This document shows positions 23,028 to 35,700 of a stretch of 64,000 nt of DNA, in pieces. The stretch spans positions 496,001 to 560,000 of the forward strand of contig BDGG01000005.1 in the NCBI GenBank assembly GCA_001949185.1, written 5' to 3'. The notes under the pieces were generated by a model. The model saw only the letters and a list, made by a program, of their open reading frames with translations, was not told the DNA's origin and did not search any database. The position numbers were made by a program, and so were the translations under genes. This DNA comes from Ramazzottius varieornatus. Lineage: Eukaryota > Tardigrada > Eutardigrada > Parachela > Ramazzottiidae. Every line of letters starts with the position of its first letter. The first letter of the stretch is position 1.

Positions 23028-26000
23028 TTACGCGTTCCGTGTCATCACAGCGTCAGTTAAAGGGCGAGCATGGTTGATGCTTTTGAGTGCTTCTTCCTCG
23101 CGGATGGCTTCCCAGTAACGAGCTACTGGATCACCTTCCCAGTGAGTCTTCTCGAGAGGACGGAAAAACCTAAAAGAAAGAAGCATCTCAGTCCTTGCAA
23201 CTTCCACGCCCCAAGTTTACATGCAGCTACCATTGAAACTACTTACTGTCCCTTGACGTCATCGACCAAATTCTTCTCCTTGTCTGTCATAGGTTCTATT
23301 ACAGTGTCAATATTCATATGGACTAAAGCCGGCCTGCAATGAAACAACAGGATGAGATAAACGCACCACGTACACATTACGTAAGAAATTCGCCTTTACC
23401 TTTCGATGCACACCATACTGGCGACAGTCGTGTCAATGTCATTGGAATTGTAGCAGAATTTGAGGATAATCTTTTCCAGATCCTCGCCCTGTTCCTGCAA
23501 GAAAAAGCCGATGACTGCAAAAAGAATAGCCAGGTGCTGGTTAAAAATACCCCCCCCCCCGCTGTGCGGCAAGAAACGTCATCTGAAAAACACACCACAT
23601 GTCTTGAGGCTAGACTTACTTCGGCGTATGCGACAGCAGCACGACAGGCAATTTTCAGCGAGTCATTCGCCGGGTGCCAGTCTTCCGGGCCGTTCTTCGA
23701 CAGGAGACCCAGGCCGAGCGGCGCGGCATTGACAACACCCACACCCCGCTCTCGCAGTTCCGGAACGATGTCAAGCAGATCCTAGAAGGCACAAGACGTG
23801 AGTAATTGCATCGGACGGCTTCAGTGACAACCAAAGGAAGAAACTTTCCTGTCATGTGATAACAGTAACGGCTTACATTGTTATACATTCCGTAGCGACA
23901 GAAGCAATGGATCGTGTGAATTTTCACCGAGCTCCTTTGCACAACTTCCCTGCAAAGGAGAGAAGACAGCATTACAAACACACCAATCAAAGTCACATCG
24001 ATTTTCCATCATATTTATTCTACAAAGGAACGCCAGCTGTTATTATCCGATCTGTCACCATGTAAGCTAATTTAGACCGTCTATGTCTAACCATGCATAT
24101 GACTACGACGTCGTAGCCGGAAATGACTACACTTCTCTCCAAGCGTGTTCGCGACGTAGCTACGAGTTACTGTCGTCAATTATCGGCTAGTCGATATGGG
24201 CCAGAAACAAGTGTGAATTGTAAGAACCATTTAATTTATCAGGGTCAGAAGGGCTGGCATTCGCTCAAGTGTTACTTCAGCCCTACTTCCGTTCTTTCCA
24301 CCCGAACGCACGGCAGATACGCGTGTCAGGTTTCGAGAAGCAGAGTACGGAACAGTTTCGAGGTCGCCACCAAGTTCTCACCGAAAAACCCGCATAAATT
24401 AGAGGCCGACAAAGGACATTCGTTGCCCATACACTTACATACCAATCCATCATAAAAGTTCTATGGCTCGAAGCATGCAGGTGCATGATAGACAACCATC
24501 GCGGGAACGTGCACACCCCGAACCAGAGTAAACGAACGATTTGCAGGTACGCGGGTACGTTAGATGCACTATACTCCTTCCAAGGTTCTGCGTAGTCACA
24601 TGACAGGCTCACAAAATAATCCCCGAGGGCTACTGACTGAACCATGGTCACCTGGGGCCTAACGTATGGGCCTGTCATCTGACTACGCAAGACCGTGGAA
24701 GGAATACAGTATGCCCAATTTGCCTCCCCGCCTCTGAGAAGACCTGTAATCTGTTTTCGTTAAATTTACGGTGGATTATTCTGAAGGAAAAGAAGTAGCG
24801 TGACAAAAATGCTTACAGGAGGGTTTTGGGTTGGTATCCAGTGATGCCAATGAAACGGACTTTGCCAGCCAGTCGGAGTTTTTCCAAGGCAGGCAGTGTT
24901 TCGTTGATGATGATGTCCAAATTAGGTGCAAATTCCAAATCGTGAACCTAAGCGAAACAAGGACGTTCTCACACATTACATCACCTGACAGTTCAACACA
25001 ATAGCAATGTACAGTATTTCCATCATTCCTTCCACGAGGAAAACACGCGGTAATTGAGCTGCTTAAGCAAACCGGTTATGGGGGTATATGCCATGTCAAT
25101 ATGCGCATTTGATGCACGCCGAAAGACAACCCAATAAATCGGTCTGTAAACCTCTTACATACTAGTCTGCAGCGTGGCCCATGCAACTGGCTCGTAACCC
25201 GGAAAAGAAACGGCAGAGCACGTACTTGAATGATATCGACATAGGACAGACCGAGACGCGTCAAGCTCTCCTCGAAACTCTCCACCACACGCTTGGCACT
25301 AAAATCGAACATTTCCTCCACACTTCCGGCATATCTTCCCGCTTTGGTGGCGATGTAGTAGGCTCGACGAGGAACCAGTGCCAGTGCCTGAAACAATCAA
25401 GCAAAATTGAAGGTCGAAGCGCATTTCATCGACACGTAAGAAATTAAAAAAGATATCCCCTGGGGAACTCACTTTGCCGATCAAAGCTTCTGACTTCCCT
25501 CCACCGTACCATGGTGCTGTGTGGACGTAGTTTAGGCCTCGCCTGATACCCTCGCGAATACTCTGCACGGCGTTATTCTCATCCAAAGAACCGTAGAAGC
25601 GTTCGAGACCACCGCCACCGATGGCCAGGGCCGAAACTTCTAAACCTGTTGTTCCAAGAGGTCGATACCGTAGTCGGCGTACTGTCGCTTCATCGCTGTA
25701 TCCGGGGACGAAGGTGGCCGGAAGTTTGCCTGTATATCCATTCCTGCAAAAACAAAAAACGGAAGATTGTTATGTAACCTGATATCAAGCAGCTTACACC
25801 ACTTCCGGTTCGAACTATTCATCCCATTGTCTGTCAGCAGGAATATAGTACAATGCAACAACGATGCGTCAATTGAGTGAGAAGAAGCCAGTGAAGCGAA
25901 AGAAAATGCGGCCATGTTGATTAATCATGTTTGTCACATTTTGAAGAAGAGACACAATAACGTATACATCAGCTGACATCAATCCGACCTTTCGCTCTCC

Positions 26001-26270
26001 TATAAATTCTTCCAAATGACCAGCTTATTAGTTCCCAAAGCCAGAGGAATGAAGATGCGTCTCTTACGTTGAAGCAGCGGGGTGTTGCGCGGAGGAATTG
26101 TTGGTGGGAACGGAAGAAGATAGAGTTTTGGAGCTTTCAGTAACGGTCGAGAGGGCAGGTTTCCTTGAGACGGAATAGGAGCCTGTTCTTGTCCGGGGTC
26201 GAACAACGAGGTCCTTGTCATCCAAGTGATTTATGAAGGCACTTCCGTTCATGGTGATGTCCTGAGGCAT
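23028..26270 (-). CDS. Aldo/keto reductase, L-galactose dehydrogenase-like
   Basis: An NAD(P)-dependent oxidoreductase with a TIM barrel. Nine exons (26270-26068, 25743-25473, 25387-25226, 24947-24817, 23949-23877, 23781-23620, 23494-23400, 23333-23247, 23169-23028) give 441 residues. The first ~70 residues are Ser/Thr-rich with no known domain. Then RYRPLGTTGLEVSALAIGGG, the cofactor-side YYIATKAGRYAG (catalytic Lys), GLSYVDIIQVHDLEF (catalytic His), VRFIGITGYQP, and RERGVGVVNAAPLGLGLL with EDWHPA, all typical of the L-galactose/D-arabinose dehydrogenase group. The motif usually read as DTAxxYG is HTAPWYG here, so the catalytic Asp is replaced by His. The 867-nt intron 23950-24816 contains a foldback element. 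Substrate is not predictable. Confidence 0.88.
24567..24714. repeat. Foldback repeat in aldo/keto reductase intron
   Basis: Arms 24567-24608 and 24670-24714 are near-perfect reverse complements over about 40 nt (shared core GCGTAGTCA, then GACAGGC), separated by a ~60 nt loop. The size and placement fit a small non-autonomous DNA transposon (MITE). No coding is present. Confidence 0.6.
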
Positions 26271-26861
26271 TTCAGAGTCCTAACATCCGGTAGGGACTTC
26301 CACGCATAGAGTTCACTGAGCGATAACCTCTACGATACCATTAGACATTCAGCCTTGAGAATTAAGCAAGCGACATGAAGGGAGACTGGCGATATTCTTC
26401 TTCTTCTTCTCCGAAATGGCTGATGTGGAGGTCGCTCGTCCCGTCCTCTCAGGTCATGCAGTCGTCAAGGATCTTCATCGAGATGCTTCACCTAAACAAC
26501 TGACGGACGTAATCTGATTACTGTGCTACTTACGGAGAAACCATAAAGTGCCCTTCGAGCGAGTCGGTTAACTTGTGTTGAAAGCTCGTCTAGCTCGCTG
26601 GTCGCGTGTCTTTGCCATTTGACCAATCAAGCACTGTGGACTGGAAGCCCCGCCGCACCGTATTTGACGTCACATGTAACGAGACTCTGTTCGTTCGCAA
26701 GGTCAGTGCGCCATTAATCAAGGAATCAAGCCCAAAAGTGTGTCGTGTTTGTCATGTCATCACGGGCACAAGGGAAAGGGTATCGCAAGGTTCTATCTGT
26801 TGCCTTGTAGAATTTGGAGAATCAGGGATCTGTTAAGTTTCTCTAACTCCAACCTCGCGCC
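26271..26861. promoter_or_regulatory. Divergent promoter region, aldo/keto reductase and Elongin C
   Basis: This 591 bp between two divergent start codons has no supported coding. A TTCTTC run lies near 26396-26410. It presumably supplies both promoters. Confidence 0.35.
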
Positions 26862-27651
<790 letters not shown>

Positions 27652-27889
27652 TCGTTCTCGGCTTTCATTTCTCCGCAGTCTGTCAATTTTATAGAACTTT
27701 GCTTATCGTCGCAGTCTCTGGAGATTCTTCATCCTGATTACATCACGATACGAGACGCTATAGCACGTGCTTTGGTTATCTGTAAGATTAAACTAACATT
27801 TTCTTTCCATATACGTCTGTCCTTGACATTGAAACTTTGCCTTATTGCCTGTAAATATTGTTAATTGAACACAAACGAGGTTATATGCG

Positions 27890-28235
27890 GAATGTAACTC
27901 TCCAAAGGGTCATGAAACCCTTGCTCTTAACAGTTCAATGCTCTCCAGATTGCTCCTATTACCGGTAAGTTCCTGCGGAAACAACAGGAAGCATATTCCG
28001 TTAAGCTCCAGCAACTATCCGGTTATCGTCCCGGAACTTGTGATGCTGTGTCTTAAAGGTGTGTACGCTCTCCAGGTGGCGAACCTGCATAATATTATGT
28101 TATCAGGAGTTGCCACGGCTGTGAACTTTGTGCTGAACTATCACATGCTTCGCCCGGATAACAAGGCGGACCGTACAGTGGACAGCGCATGCCAAGGAAT
28201 AACGGAGACAGAATCTGATGACTGGTGCAAGACTG
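27890..28235 (+). pseudogene. Possible SLC35-type nucleotide-sugar transporter remnant
   Basis: One reading (ATG near 27892, splice near 27964/28007, donor near 28235) gives VTLQRVMKPLLLTVQ, YYRSSNYPVIVPELVMLCLK, then GVYALQVANLHNIMLSGVAT and AVNFVLNYHML. This parallels the SLC35A pattern of an SSTAVVVAELLK-like helix followed by an IYTLQNNL-like helix. The loop between the two helices is missing and no later membrane helices follow, so it is probably a decayed or truncated copy. The match is by eye to a low-complexity membrane family and could be coincidental. Confidence 0.25.
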
Positions 28236-28239
28236 GTGA

Positions 28240-28923
28240 GACTTCATTTACATTCTTTCGGATAAGCAGTTCAGGCTTTGACTGTTGAGTAAACAAAGCT
28301 TTTATAGCGGGTTGCAGGGCAGACTAAGTTTTGTACAAAGTAATGGGAGAATTCAGCACGTAGAGGAATAGCGTCAGCATGTGTGCATATGTATATGCAC
28401 ACCACAGAAACCACAGAAAAATTGTCGAAGAAAACGGTGGCAGTTCTACAGAATACGCAAGTTTTGAAAGTGTAGCAGAAGTCTGGTACCGGTGCCCAGT
28501 TCAAGCTGGTTGTTTACCAAATTATGGGTTGCAGCTATTTTATGCCGACGCAGCTGTTTCCCAGCTTGAGGAAGTGGTTATCGGGCAATCACATCGTTTC
28601 TGGGCTTGTCGTGACCCTCATGCGTGCCATAGTCTAGACAGCTCTGGCAACCGTAGATCAACCGGCTTTCCGATAACATTATCGTGGACATTATGCGTTG
28701 ACACTTCCAATGCTGCATATTGGGATAACGGCATTACTTTCAAAAATCACTACTATAGATAATTCATCACCCTCGGACGATATGGACAGCCTTCACCCCG
28801 GCTGCGGCTTCTGATGAGAACCTTGGGAGGCACCGTTCATCAGTGGAATTTTGGAGATGGGAACCCGCGCTGGCTCGTTGCTCGTTACTGTACAGCCTGA
28901 TGCTATAAAGCTCGATATTTAAT
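28240..28923. other. Unassigned region before ChPF
   Basis: Several open frames occur here. One, about 28468-28625, reads plausibly like protein but matches nothing I know. There is no supported gene. Confidence 0.3.
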
Positions 28924-31707
28924 ATGGGCGGATTTATTCGCTGTGGGCAGAAACTGTCCAACCGATGCTGGACCTGGTCGACCAGCCGGAAAGGCGCTCC
29001 CATCTTTTTCGGTCTTTTTCTGGGGTTCTTCCTCGAGCTCTCGTATTACAACCCTAGTCTTTCATCTACCTGCGATCGCGAGCGGACAGTGATGCTGGAC
29101 GATATCAGTAAACCGGATTATACTGCTTTCGTCCTTCCTGCACCTAAACCACTAGGCGATGTGGATTACGAGCCGGAAATACTAATCGACAACCGAAAGA
29201 TCCCACCTTCCGTGCAGAAAGCCGCCCATCCGGTTCGTCCTCGATACTATGCATCGGAACTGGGCATCCATGACACGCTATACGTGGCCGTGGCTTCGGC
29301 CAGTGTCCATACCCTGGAAACTTTGGGTGTAGCTCTCAATAAAACGGCCGCACAATACCTGCAAAAAATCTCTTTCTTTGTCAATTCTCAATCGCCTGAT
29401 CTCCCGTTACAATACCAAAATGATTCCATGACCATCATTCGCGCGGCGGACGCTGGTGAAAAGGTCCACCCGTTGCTGATACTGAAGTTCCTTGTTGAAC
29501 ATCATATGGATAGTTATGACTGGTTCTTCCTGACGCCAGATTCAACTTTTATTCGCGGAAATGAGATGGAAAAGTTTATCAGGAGGAAACTTAGCGTGGG
29601 TGGAGTGGAGTACCTGGGTACAGCGCTGGAAGGTCCACGGAAGAGCTTTTGTGACTTTGACGGTGGAATATTGTTTAGTCAGGGTCTGATGCGTTTGATC
29701 TCACAGTCCATGCCGGCGTGCTTGAAGTTCTTGAATGTGGAGGATGTGTCTGTTGGAATTGGAAGTTGTGTGGAGAAGGCTTCTGGTCTACGCTGTGGGA
29801 AGACTTCCAAGGTTAGCTGCTGAACATCTTAATCCCGACGTCAGTGACTCAAAGTATAGTGCCTCCTGTTTGCAGACTGTGATTTTTCCCTCGTTTCGTC
29901 TGGCAAATTCGAACTCTCTGGACTCCCAAGATACGGCCTACCAGCTCGTGGAATCGGAAGAGGCTCTTCGGTCCGCTCTGACGATCTACAGCCTTTCCCA
30001 GCCAGAGCAGTACTACCGGCTGCACCTTGAACTCAGCCAGAGAAAAATTGCCGAGATGGAACAGACTATCGAAGAACTCCAGGAAGACATTGTCAAACAG
30101 AGTCCGCATACACCAGCGAAAGGCGAAGACCTGAAGTGGCCAGTTGGCGTCAACGCACCGACCATCCCAAAGAACCGTTTTGATCTCGTCGAGTGGACCT
30201 ACTTCAACGAGACGCACCTGTTTCGTCCTGATGACTCTCGAGTCGTGATTCCATTGGTTGGTTCTTACCTGAAGAGCATCCAAATGGTTCTCTTACATGC
30301 CAGAAAAGAAATGGAAGGTCGACATGCAGCAGACGATCTGAAATTCGTCAGTCTACAAAACGGTTATGTGAGGTTCGACCCCGCTCGCGGGTTGGAGTAC
30401 CTTCTGGACATGGAATTCCAGGTTCGAAATGTTTCATCAAAGATCCCTCCGGAGATGAAAATCATTTAGAAGAAAGATTTTGCTGATTTTCTGCAGTACT
30501 GTATAAATACATTTCGAGTAATTATTATCGTACTGTACTGTAGGTTGGAGGAACTTCCGCTGGGAACGCCCCAGCTCCGCAAGAAGTCGACGGTGCGATG
30601 GAGAATGAAATGCCCAACAACGCAGCTTCAAACAGCAAAATCACCAGAGTGGTCAAGCGGGTGCGACTACTGCGGGCATTGGGAAAGATGGAACAGATCT
30701 CTTTGCCGTTCGTTACCGAGAATTCACGGGTTCACATAACAATGCCTCTGGCTGCAGCTGACGTAGCAGACGCCCTGGTTTTCCTCCAAAAGTTTGTCAA
30801 GGTGCATCTTGAAACTCAGGACAACGTCTTCCTCATGTTCGTTCTGATCTACGGACCGAACGAACCGGGAAAAGACAGTCTGGTGGACGTCTTCCGAAAG
30901 CTGAAAGTCGAAGCCAAGGAGGTTGAGAAACGGTTCACTAAAACTTTAGGTAAGACCTCGTCGACAAACGATAAACTGGACAACTGGCGTTACTTCAGTG
31001 TCCACAGAAGCGGCAACTGAACTCTTCTTACAGGAGCTCGTTTGGGCTGGGTCAGCATAAGGAATCCGCTAGAAACTCCACCGTCAGAGCTCGCCATTAT
31101 GGACCTGGTCGCCCGGAAGTTCAGCAAGGACTCCATCGTTCTGCGATCCACTCCCAGCCTCGAACCCTCAGCAGACCTTCTTAATCGCGTTCGACTGACC
31201 ACCATACCTGGCTGCCAAGCATACTTCCCGATACCTTTTATGGAGTACCTTCCTAACATTACCCATCGTGGCCGTTCTGACTTGGACAAGGACGACTTGG
31301 ACATCAAAAGACAGCTTGGCCACTTCGATCGTGACTCTGTCGAGTACGGGGCGTTCTACATTTCAGATTATGTAGCAGCCCGAAAGAGCATAGCGGCAGA
31401 GTGGCCAGTGGTCACGCAAGATCGTGACATCCGGAACGAGTATCCGCGACCTAGTTTGACGGGAAAGGTTTACGATTTGTATTCTCTATTCCTCACGCTA
31501 GATATCCATCTCTTCCGGGCGGTTGAACCGGCACTAAAGGTTCGTTACAAGGCCCCAAAATGCGAAGGCTTGAAGGACCCGAACTTGGATGGCCGTTTGC
31601 TCGAGCGATGTGAACGACGACTTCCGGCAAGTTTGGCTAATAAACAGCAGCTTTCTCTGTTTATCGCCTATCGAGAAGCCCAACCAGAAAGTCGTGGTCA
31701 GAACTGA
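28924..31707 (+). CDS. CHPF: Chondroitin polymerizing factor (ChPF-like)
   Basis: ChPF partners chondroitin synthase in the Golgi to polymerise chondroitin. Four exons (28924-29811, 29876-30421, 30544-30949, 31034-31707) give 837 residues. It is a type II membrane protein with a short cytosolic tail and one anchor at about residues 27-41 (IFFGLFLGFFLELSY). The N-terminal glycosyltransferase-like domain has DWFFLTPDSTFIRG where active synthases carry a DDD/DxD metal motif, as in vertebrate ChPF. Then DVSVGIGSCVEKASGLRCG, and later RVKRVRLLRALGKMEQ, FLMFVLIYGP, LNRVRLTTIPGCQAYFPIPF, FDRDSVEYGAFYISDYVAAR and HLFRAVEPAL. The lack of DxD suggests a non-catalytic or weakly catalytic subunit. The intron at 30422 uses a GTTCGA donor, needed to avoid a stop. 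Confidence 0.93.
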
Positions 31708-32725
31708 GCGATATAACGATATTTGACTCGTCGTTATAATTTTCGCATTCATGGCTCTGCTCCTATAATCCTGTTTCCTCTAACGATCTTTGCTATGTGC
31801 GCATTTTGGTAGTTTTTTGAGCGCGCTTATACACGAAGCCACAGCCGAGAAAACCCAGTTCTTGGTTGGAGCCTGTTGCTGTGAAAAATGCAATGGCGAC
31901 GACGACGGTTAATCTCAGTTCTAGCAAAGAGCTCAAAAGGCTGGATGAATACTCTACAAGGTGAGCAAAAACCACTGGCAAGTTACAAAGCTACAACACT
32001 AGTTTCTTCTTTGATCGGTACAAGAGCATCTGTCCCTGGCGGACTTTCCTGGTCCGGGTTGAGCGGCGCGCACTCGGGCAAGTAGGACAACCGTCGGAAA
32101 GATGAACCACCAGGGGAACCCTTACTGGCAACCTTCACTCCCAGGCCTGACGTCAGACTTCCCGAGGAATCCTGCCACTGGAAGACACCTGGACGGCGTG
32201 ACTTAGAGTTAGGGGACGGAGTCTTGCATTTAACTGAGTCTTGGTGAGCATAAAACTGCGAAGGACGACGAACGTCGGGCGACGGCGACGCAGAATTGGT
32301 ACCGGCACCATTGCGGTGTTTCTGTTGCACACTTACAGTATTACTTGACTGGTCATGTCATATGACATTACAGGACTCTGCTTACTGATCTGATGGAGCT
32401 GTGGTTGACCGTGGAAGAACGAGTGCGGTTTAGAACGTACGATTCGCGGCGCGTCCTAAGATCTCGTCGAGTCAGATCGACGACCTACCAAATCCATAAA
32501 ATACCGATTAGTATGTAGACGGAGAGAGGCCGGAGATTTTCGTAGGCGTTTCTGCGCAAGCGTGCCAGTTTAAAGCGTGTTGTAAGTTAAACTGTCAACA
32601 ACAAAGAAACGTGGGCGTTCGTGGCAGTAAGTCATGGCAAATAAACAAACTGGGACTAGCCGAAATTAGCTGAAATCACAATATCCCAAACGAAAGAACC
32701 CAATGCCATATCAGTCAGAATTAGA
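31708..32725. other. Spacer with one Ser/Pro-rich open frame
   Basis: This 1 kb separates the 3' ends of ChPF (+) and the receptor gene (-). Apart from the minus-strand open frame 31983-32330 described separately, no coding is supported. Confidence 0.4.
31983..32330 (-). CDS. Possible alternative receptor C-terminal exon, uncertain
   Basis: An open frame of about 110 codons lies downstream, on the same strand, of the class B receptor. It is Ser/Pro/Lys-rich (SPSPDVRRPSQF, KTPSPNSKSRRPGVF, SSFRRLSYLPECAP) with a PKA-like RRLSY and an acidic PIKEE end. It is preceded by a possible acceptor (GTGCAACAG near 32320). It looks like a cytoplasmic tail and could be an alternative last exon of the receptor, but no splice link can be shown. 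It could equally be a chance frame. Confidence 0.25.
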   Translation of the reverse strand: MQQKHRNGAGTNSASPSPDVRRPSQFYAHQDSVKCKTPSPNSKSRRPGVFQWQDSSGSLTSGLGVKVASKGSPGGSSFRRLSYLPECAPLNPDQESPPGTDALVPIKEETSVVAL

Positions 32726-35700
32726 CTAGGATGTGCTCACAACGGGTTTAGAAAGCTCACTGCATGCAGTATTATCATCGGATGTTTTATGAGTTTTGAA
32801 TTCGGTGCATGTGGTTCCAGAACTGGCGGACATGCTCATACGAGTGCGGTACATTCCCGAAGCAACGGGCACTTCGTGCATGGACAAATACTGGCGAACT
32901 GCGCGAGTACACATTTCTCGTACCTCCCCGTTGAAGAAGCAGAAAATGAGGGAAACGAAGAGACCCTGCAACACACAAGCACACCACATCGTCAGATTTA
33001 TCTCATTTTTCAGCGAACCGGAAACGCTCATCGCTCGAAACCATTCCTGCTTCTTGTCAAATAGCCCGTAAAGCGTGATCGTTACCTGGAGCGAAGTGAA
33101 GACCGCCGAGGCGATATCATAGGCAAACGTAACATCAGCGCCTGCCGATGCTTCCTCCGGCCGGAACGGAAAGAGAATGTACTGGAGACCCAGCAAAGGC
33201 ACTAGAATCAGCGTGGCTTTCACTGCTTTCCTCGTATGGTGATCCTGAAAGCAATGTTCTATATAGCTACTGTATTCTTCTCCAGAAACTTATCGAAAGG
33301 AAGGAAATTGATTCTGACTTTTGATTTCCTTATTACGCGGATCGTCAAAGTAAGTCAAAACAGAACCGTCCATTGAGACACGCTTCACATACCTCGCGTG
33401 AGTTGGTGGCACGCATCTTAGTGATCAGGACTCTCACGATGTTACACAGAAATATGAGATTCGCCTGCAATGAGAATAAAGCGTTCAATGAAACATTACT
33501 CATGAAGCAAACATTGTGGGAAACCATAAAATCGAGCATTACGAGGAAGCCTACAAAATTAGAAAACATAGTGTGGCGATTTTCGTCCACCTGCGTACAG
33601 CGAACCATTAGAGTGTTGCGCTACTCTGTATGCAGGTGAGTGTAAACGAGGTTCAGGAATTTCACATGGATTTGAAATTTAAACGAGAACATTATCAATA
33701 AAATGAATTTCCGCTGTGACGTCACCGCGAGATCCTGCAATTACTGTTCGAGGGTCCCTCAAAGGCTCCCCTGGGACTGTACATTTATTCTCAAGACATG
33801 GTGCTTGATGCATGGTGCGTGATAGGAAGACGTCCCTAAACGCCCAGGACGACATCCCTTTGCTTACCAATAGTGAGATGATGACAGGAGCAGCCAGTAT
33901 GTACACATATGTGCCGGGGTTAATCCAGCATTTCTGATTCTCTTGGGCATCCAGAGCTCTCACTATCCCATAGCTCACGGCGGGTATTATCGGTAATCCC
34001 CAACCAATCGAATAAAAGATTTTCATCAATAACTCCGTCTTCACAAACGCAACGACCAAGACAGTGTGCAAATATAGTCCTTCACAGAACATCCTAAAAC
34101 CCCAAATAAAATTAAAGTCGATGATACTTCTTAAATTAAGTTTCACTGAGAAGTTGGCAAAACGGAAAGGAGATAGTGAAAAAAATGAATATTGCGAAGC
34201 CTATCTGACAATTGAGACCAAAGAAACAAACTCGAAAAGATCGCTAACCGGGCAGCGCAGGCTTCCAGCCTGCTGTCCTACCTTCCTCCATGGCACGTAA
34301 TTTGGAAAAGAAAAAAATATCACCAAAATACATGCAGACGAAACTTTGCCCAAAGTATATTATACAAATGTACACACGTACTTTGGCAAGATACCAAGAT
34401 TTGATTAATACCGTGTCACGCTATCAAGGTAATTGGGGAACCGGGAAGATTTAGCTGCCGCCGAACTTGACCCTGCGAGCCCCCATATCATATGTAAAAC
34501 GCGTGACACAATATCAAGCAAATGTTGGATCTGGCCAGAAATACCTGTGAAACTGGGAAAAGACATCTGGTGGTGAATGGCCTCCCAGATTAGGAAAACG
34601 ATCTTGTCGAGTTTGTTTGCCGATCGAGTATCCATAATTATAATGTCCTAATTTTTTGGAGTCTTGGGACTTGTTGACTGAAACTAACAGTGACGGTTCC
34701 ACAAATATCTTACCAAAAATAATTGCAGACGAGGACGTAACGGATGAAGACATGGAAGAGCCGACAGGCCCACTGCAAAAAAGAGACCATTAAGCATCGA
34801 GTCTTCGGCTCTTGAATTTTAAAATTTGGGTTCTCGACAGGAAGCCATTACTGCCTTCCATTACGAATGCTAATTCTGATGTGGAATCAAGTGTACTTTG
34901 CCGGATAGAGCCCTTTTTCGTAACGACACTGGAACGACGTGTCATTAATTCGTGTGAAGCATTCGATAAAGACATACTGGTAGTCATTACAGACCTAGAC
35001 TTCCCTATCAACCTACACCATTAATCCGCTAATGGACGACTTCATTCGATTGGAAGAGCTCGGAATACTCTTAGGATATTGTACATACGCTATTCTCTTT
35101 GACGACATCGGTGTTAGGCGTGATGGCGGTGTCATGGATGATCCACACGATGTTGTGGACAATGAAAGACACGAAGAGTTGCTTGTGGATTGACACTCGG
35201 GTACTCCGAAGTTGCCGGAAGTAGCAGAATATGAACAGGGAAATCAGCAGGAAGAACAAGGAAATGGAGTAGCCAACCAAGTAAATTTGATTGATGGTTT
35301 GCTGTCTCTACGGACACACAGAAAACCATAAGTTACAAAGAAAAGACCCTTAGGGTTTTTCACCGTTCTTCTGGCCCAAAGTTCAAAAGTCGAATTCTCC
35401 TTATGGATAGAGTGACCGCCTTATCGGTATACTGTACTCGCCATTTGTCAAATTGATCATATCCCGTGATGGCATTTACGCGGACCGATCTAGCATAATT
35501 TCGTGCAATGAACGTTTTCCTCTACGCTTCCCGTAAGCCTTAGGCGTAGGGGTATAACGCCAGTGCTGCGCACTTACCGACAAATACTCCGAATTGATGC
35601 ACGTGGTGTAATTACTCCATGGGTTCCCCGTTTCCTGAAAGACAACGCATTAACATCAAAAAGGTGCAAGATATTCCGCTGCATGAAAGGAGCATTTTCT

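Noticed and set aside
23553-23566. Run of C in an aldo/keto reductase intron
   Set aside because: It is a simple homopolymer between two well-defined exons, with no coding or regulatory signal.
30422-30469. Extension of ChPF exon 2 to the TAG at 30467
   Set aside because: It would truncate the protein before its conserved C-terminal domain. The donor at 30422 joins in phase to 30544 and gives the full-length family sequence.
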